A stretch of 64,000 nt of DNA from an uncultured Lachnospiraceae bacterium (GTDB lineage: Bacteria; Bacillota; Clostridia; Lachnospirales; Lachnospiraceae): the NCBI GenBank assembly GCA_910579395.1, contig CAJTUC010000016.1:1-64000 (forward strand), written 5' to 3'. A model generated the notes under the pieces. The model worked only from the letters and a program-made list of their open reading frames with translations, had not been told where the DNA came from and made no database searches. A program made the position numbers and the translations under genes. Below are positions 61,901 to 64,000 of this stretch, in pieces. The stretch's first letter is position 1, and the number at the start of each line of letters is the position of its first letter.

Positions 61901-61984
61901 GAGAGATTGATAATCATAACCCAATCTGAGAAATTGTATTGTTGCCGGTATTTTCACTCTGGTATCTTCATTAAAAACAGCCAT
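58943..61984 (-). CDS. hsdR: HsdR: type I restriction endonuclease subunit
   Basis: 1013 residues. N-terminal nuclease region with FLEVKKPN (ExK), SF2 motor with Walker A TQGSGKTG (about 325-332), DEAH box FIDEAHRS (about 437), LTGTPL (motif III), and a C-terminal helical part. Translocates DNA and cuts far from the unmethylated target. First gene of an R-M-S operon. Length and motifs complete. Confidence 0.95.
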   Translation of the reverse strand: MAVFNEDTRVKIPATIQFLRLGYDYQSLKDADIDFQTKIFMNRFKPALEKVNGRNFSYDEIKEILMDINNVIKNNDLGKAFYNWLINPLDKVKLIDFEDISKNDFAVVDELPYCIMEGTESGSFRPDINILINGMPLSFLEVKKPNNDGGIQKEFERMINQRLRNPEYKKFFHMLQFISFSNNMEYEDADDAEDVKAGSFYTTPNGQNTGFSFFREDDEMYHLNYPYKEVSDDMVKFIMRDCGYDPKVADTPEFLENLQVTTACNSFITSVFDKERFLYFLHYGIMFLNGKVPEKHIMRYPQFFATRKIIERLENGGKGGIIWHTQGSGKTGLAAFSNRVIRDYYAKKNVNARFFFIVDRIDLLRQTSLEFKNRGLNVVNCKNKEAFTKEINKPLPTNIDIKSIGEICVANIQKLESQLEEARNDYQANVQRIFFIDEAHRSYCSTGEYLKNLMTCDVDAIYIALTGTPLLSRKERSNLKFGDYIHKYFYDKSIADGYTLRIKKENIDTIAKSEIKKNLDIEDNRLNDRDVFESDAYVNALGAFIEKDFVNFRLQNSDNTIGGMIVCRTNPQARKVHEWFEQNSKITTGLVITDQNNPTQYQINKNNQIDFRDTFVPDMLVVNFMLTTGYDVKRLKKMYLLRGPHAQSLLQTISRVNRPYKSPNGKIYKYGYIVDFVDIEKEYDNTIEAYIKELEADMNENGENEGSLAGLVIDKEDINKKYHKYANELEDIISTENPERFSRQLSLYNKETLLKIRRLLNGIKECETEFILSRALDYAKQIDAEKNRKLIRAVQDKIDFINLSTRTFDMMSVISNDEVVEILYEFIKTKILILDLGRFTPDNPVYQRFERTVREIQREIKNNKNKEDIKVVKLDQLLQEIFSKLSISDLSDLDAITDELLEALKQARDINDENDRLAQIYGGNYAFVKTYQDAVEKYAADKSEIEGMLVYIYHDIKDIMEADTLIVQGRKNFIDSIKHDVTKPLLKAGIYVKIKTFYDQILSELYTNLQLFR

Positions 61985-62053
61985 CTTGATTCTCCATTTG
62001 TATGACTTATAACTGCTCTGCAGGCACTAGCCGACAGGCTTATGCCTATTATA

Positions 62054-63277
62054 TCATCTCCCTAATAAATACTCTACGATATTCTTCTGCCGGATACCGC
62101 CTCTGTTAAAGCTGAGCAGCGAATCCATCGAAAGCACCATCTTCTCATAATTATCTGCAATCCGTTCCAGCGGACCGAATTCCCGTTCCATATTGTCCTC
62201 CGTCAAAAGATAACAGACTTGAATATAAATGCGTTCATCCGCCTTATTTGCGACAAAATCAATTTCCGCCGTATTCTGTTTCCCAACCGTTACCTGATAT
62301 CCCCGGCGAAGCAGTTCCAGAAAAACAATATTTTCCAATACGGCACCAATATCATTGTGCCGATATCCAAGCACTGCATACCGCAATCCCAAATCCGACA
62401 AATAATATTTTTCCTGTGTTTCCAACAACCTTTTCCCTTTTATATCAAATCTCGGAACTTTGTAAATTAAAAATGCGCTTTCCAAGAGTTTCAGATAATT
62501 ATACACTGTTTCCGTACTGAGTTTCCGCCTTTGATTTTTCAGAAAATCCGAAATTGTTTTTGCCGAAAAAATATTTCCGATATTATCCATCAGGTATTGC
62601 GCAATACTTTCCAGAAGAGCCGTGTCTCTGACCTGATTTCTGCTAATCACATTCCTTAACAAAACGGAGTGATAAATATCCAGAAGATATTGCGAAATCC
62701 GAATATCTTCCCATTTCATTTGATGAATTCCCGGCAGGCCGCCATATTTCAAATAATTGATAAAATTCTCCTGCTCCGGCACCCCTGCTTCTTCATCATT
62801 TGTTTCGGTAAAATCCAGATATTCCGCAAAAGACAACGGATATACCCGTATCTCAACATATCTGCCTGCAAGCAGCGTTGCCAGTTCTCCGGAAAGCAAT
62901 TTCGCATTGGAACCTGTTACATAAATATCACAGTCAAAATCGACCCGAAACGAATTGACCGCTTTCTCCCACATTTCTACTTCCTGGACTTCATCGATTA
63001 AAATATATAATCTTCCATCCGCTTCCTTTGCCGCATTGGTGACAGTTTCATACAACGCTTTGTAGTCCTTCCATTCCTCATAACGGAGAGATTCAAAATT
63101 CACATAAAAAATTCGTTCTTTCGGAACGCCTCTATCGAACAGCTCATCCTGTATCTGCTTTAAGATGACACTCTTTCCGCATCTGCGCATACCCGTAATA
63201 ACCTTAACAACAGGCTTATCAATAAAATCCCGTATTTGATTCATATATTGCCGACGTACGATCATAACAACACCCAT
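62054..63277 (-). CDS. AAA_14/DUF4143 ATPase, second copy type
   Basis: 407 residues. Walker A GMRRCGKS at 29-36, Walker B LYILIDEVQEV, sensor-like IYVTGSNAKLL, and C-terminal DUF4143 with TAEIDFVAN and RIYIQVCY. Related in plan to 54360-55655 but not close in sequence. Own promoter; sits upstream of hsdR with a 69-bp gap and no terminator seen. ATG 63277 has GAGAGG 5 bp upstream; ATG 63265 is an alternative. Confidence 0.88.
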   Translation of the reverse strand: MGVVMIVRRQYMNQIRDFIDKPVVKVITGMRRCGKSVILKQIQDELFDRGVPKERIFYVNFESLRYEEWKDYKALYETVTNAAKEADGRLYILIDEVQEVEMWEKAVNSFRVDFDCDIYVTGSNAKLLSGELATLLAGRYVEIRVYPLSFAEYLDFTETNDEEAGVPEQENFINYLKYGGLPGIHQMKWEDIRISQYLLDIYHSVLLRNVISRNQVRDTALLESIAQYLMDNIGNIFSAKTISDFLKNQRRKLSTETVYNYLKLLESAFLIYKVPRFDIKGKRLLETQEKYYLSDLGLRYAVLGYRHNDIGAVLENIVFLELLRRGYQVTVGKQNTAEIDFVANKADERIYIQVCYLLTEDNMEREFGPLERIADNYEKMVLSMDSLLSFNRGGIRQKNIVEYLLGR

Positions 63278-63311
63278 GCCTTCCTCTCAGCCTGTATCTT
63301 CTTTTTCTTTT

Positions 63312-63340
63312 ATATTAGAACTTTTAGAAAAATATGTCAA
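63312..63340 (-). promoter_or_regulatory. Promoter of the upstream DUF4143 ATPase gene
   Basis: TTGACA (63340-63335), 17-bp spacer, TAATAT (63317-63312) on the minus strand, about 35 bp before the ATG. Confidence 0.75.
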
Positions 63341-63414
63341 TTATTTCTTATACAACATAAATATTCTATATATTTTTTATTATTTCTATTATAAAAGAAT
63401 AAATTGTATAATTC

Positions 63415-63446
63415 AAAAAAGTTTCTCTTATAAGAGAAACTTTTTC
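63415..63446 (-). terminator. Terminator of pyruvate kinase gene
   Basis: Perfect 15-bp palindrome without loop base (63416-63430 with 63431-63445) with T-run on the minus strand, 26 bp past the pyk stop. Confidence 0.85.
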
Positions 63447-63471
63447 GCAAAATACTATTCATTCAAACAGA

Positions 63472-64000
63472 CTATACAATCTGCACCTTGATCATATTCG
63501 TCGTGCCAGACATCCCAATCGGCACGCCCGATGTGATTACGGTCACATCACCTTTTTCCAGCAGCTGCATTTTCTCCGCGGCCGCAATCGCATGATCAAA
63601 TAAATCAAAAACATCCTTTTCTTCTTTAATCAATATGGGCGTCACACCCCAGGCCAGATTAATCTGACGGCACACTTTGTCGGAAGTCGCGCAGCCTATG
63701 ATATCACTCGCCGGTCTGTATCCGGCAATCATCCTCGCGGACCGCCCGGACTTGGTAACAGTAACGATCGCTTTCGCGTTCAGGTCATACGCCGTCGTAC
63801 AGGTCGCATGGCAGATTGCATCGGTCACATCAGGATTTCCTTTTCTGTCATGATTAAAAAATCTTTTCTTATAATCCACATCTTGTTCGGTGCGCTCCGC
63901 GATCCGCACCATCGTTTTAACCGCTTCAACCGGATAAGCACCCGCCGCGGTTTCCCCGGAAAGCATGATTGCGCTCGTTCCATCGTAAACTGCATTGGCA
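63472..64000 (-). CDS. pyk: Pyruvate kinase, C-terminal part (runs off right edge)
   Basis: 176 residues visible. Begins in ANAVYDGTSAIMLSGETAAG, the conserved stretch of the barrel, then the C-terminal allosteric domain (IVTVTKSGRSARMIAGYRP, GVTPIL, VTVITSGVPIGMSGTTNMIKV). Catalyses phosphoenolpyruvate plus ADP to pyruvate plus ATP. Ends right after KVQIV; the extra C-terminal domain found in some Firmicutes pyruvate kinases is absent. Confidence 0.95.
   Translation of the reverse strand, partial: ANAVYDGTSAIMLSGETAAGAYPVEAVKTMVRIAERTEQDVDYKKRFFNHDRKGNPDVTDAICHATCTTAYDLNAKAIVTVTKSGRSARMIAGYRPASDIIGCATSDKVCRQINLAWGVTPILIKEEKDVFDLFDHAIAAAEKMQLLEKGDVTVITSGVPIGMSGTTNMIKVQIV

Overview
The window looks like chromosome from a low-to-mid GC Gram-positive anaerobe of the Clostridia, most likely a Lachnospiraceae-type bacterium (inference from gene content; no 16S is present). 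Pointers are strong AGGAGG ribosome sites, TTGACA/TATAAT promoters, a CIRCE-controlled hrcA-grpE-dnaK-dnaJ operon, type III glutamine synthetase, IreB, YlbF, RNase J, ThiI with a NifZ-type cysteine desulfurase, and a DUF6465-like lysine-rich protein. Almost every gene is on the minus strand.

Layout in coordinate order. 0-4.3 kb: an edge-truncated ABC ATPase with a YtrA-type GntR repressor, two lipoproteins, and an ECF sigma factor with its membrane anti-sigma-like partner. 4.6-13.3 kb: a cell-division and wall-remodelling block, read ftsE-ftsX-PcsB-like M23 protein-CtpA protease, then a 1398-residue glucosaminidase-like envelope protein. 13.3-18.1 kb: a CdaR-type regulator, a YjfB-like small protein, a CPBP protease with an HPr-like protein, a CvfB-like S1 protein and an acyl-ACP thioesterase. 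18.1-25.2 kb is accessory DNA: two identical tRNA-Gln genes bracket a RelB/RelE-type module. They are followed by a GNAT enzyme, an AAA/PD-(D/E)XK protein, and a very AT-rich divergent pair of a membrane protein and a P-loop ATPase.

25.3-43.9 kb is core metabolism and RNA biology: glnA, then the order ireB-ruvX-DUF1292-rnj-ylbF-(short MltG-like)-trmR-U32, which matches the Bacillus yrzL-yrrK-yrzB-yrrL-yrrM-yrrN/O cluster with rnj and ylbF inserted. It continues with mtaB, a second HPr-like gene, nifZ-thiI, prmA-vanZ-rsmE, an aldo-keto reductase and a DUF3048 lipoprotein. 42.7-47.9 kb is the heat-shock operon. 48-54.3 kb holds a DUF6465-like protein, glpK-aminotransferase, patatin-uppP and an AEC transporter. 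54.4-63.3 kb is a type I restriction-modification locus (hsdR-hsdM-hsdS) with a DUF4143-type ATPase on each side. The window ends inside pyruvate kinase.

The most unusual signals are two. One is a family of two-hairpin intercistronic elements, with the same architecture (8-bp outer stem, 3-nt bulge, 17-bp inner stem) between grpE and dnaK, dnaK and dnaJ, and trmR and the U32 gene, with a compensatory base change between the first two. The other is the AT-rich divergent membrane protein/ATPase pair, which has the look of an uncharacterised defence-like module. Promoter, operator and terminator calls come from reading the sequence by eye and were not computed.
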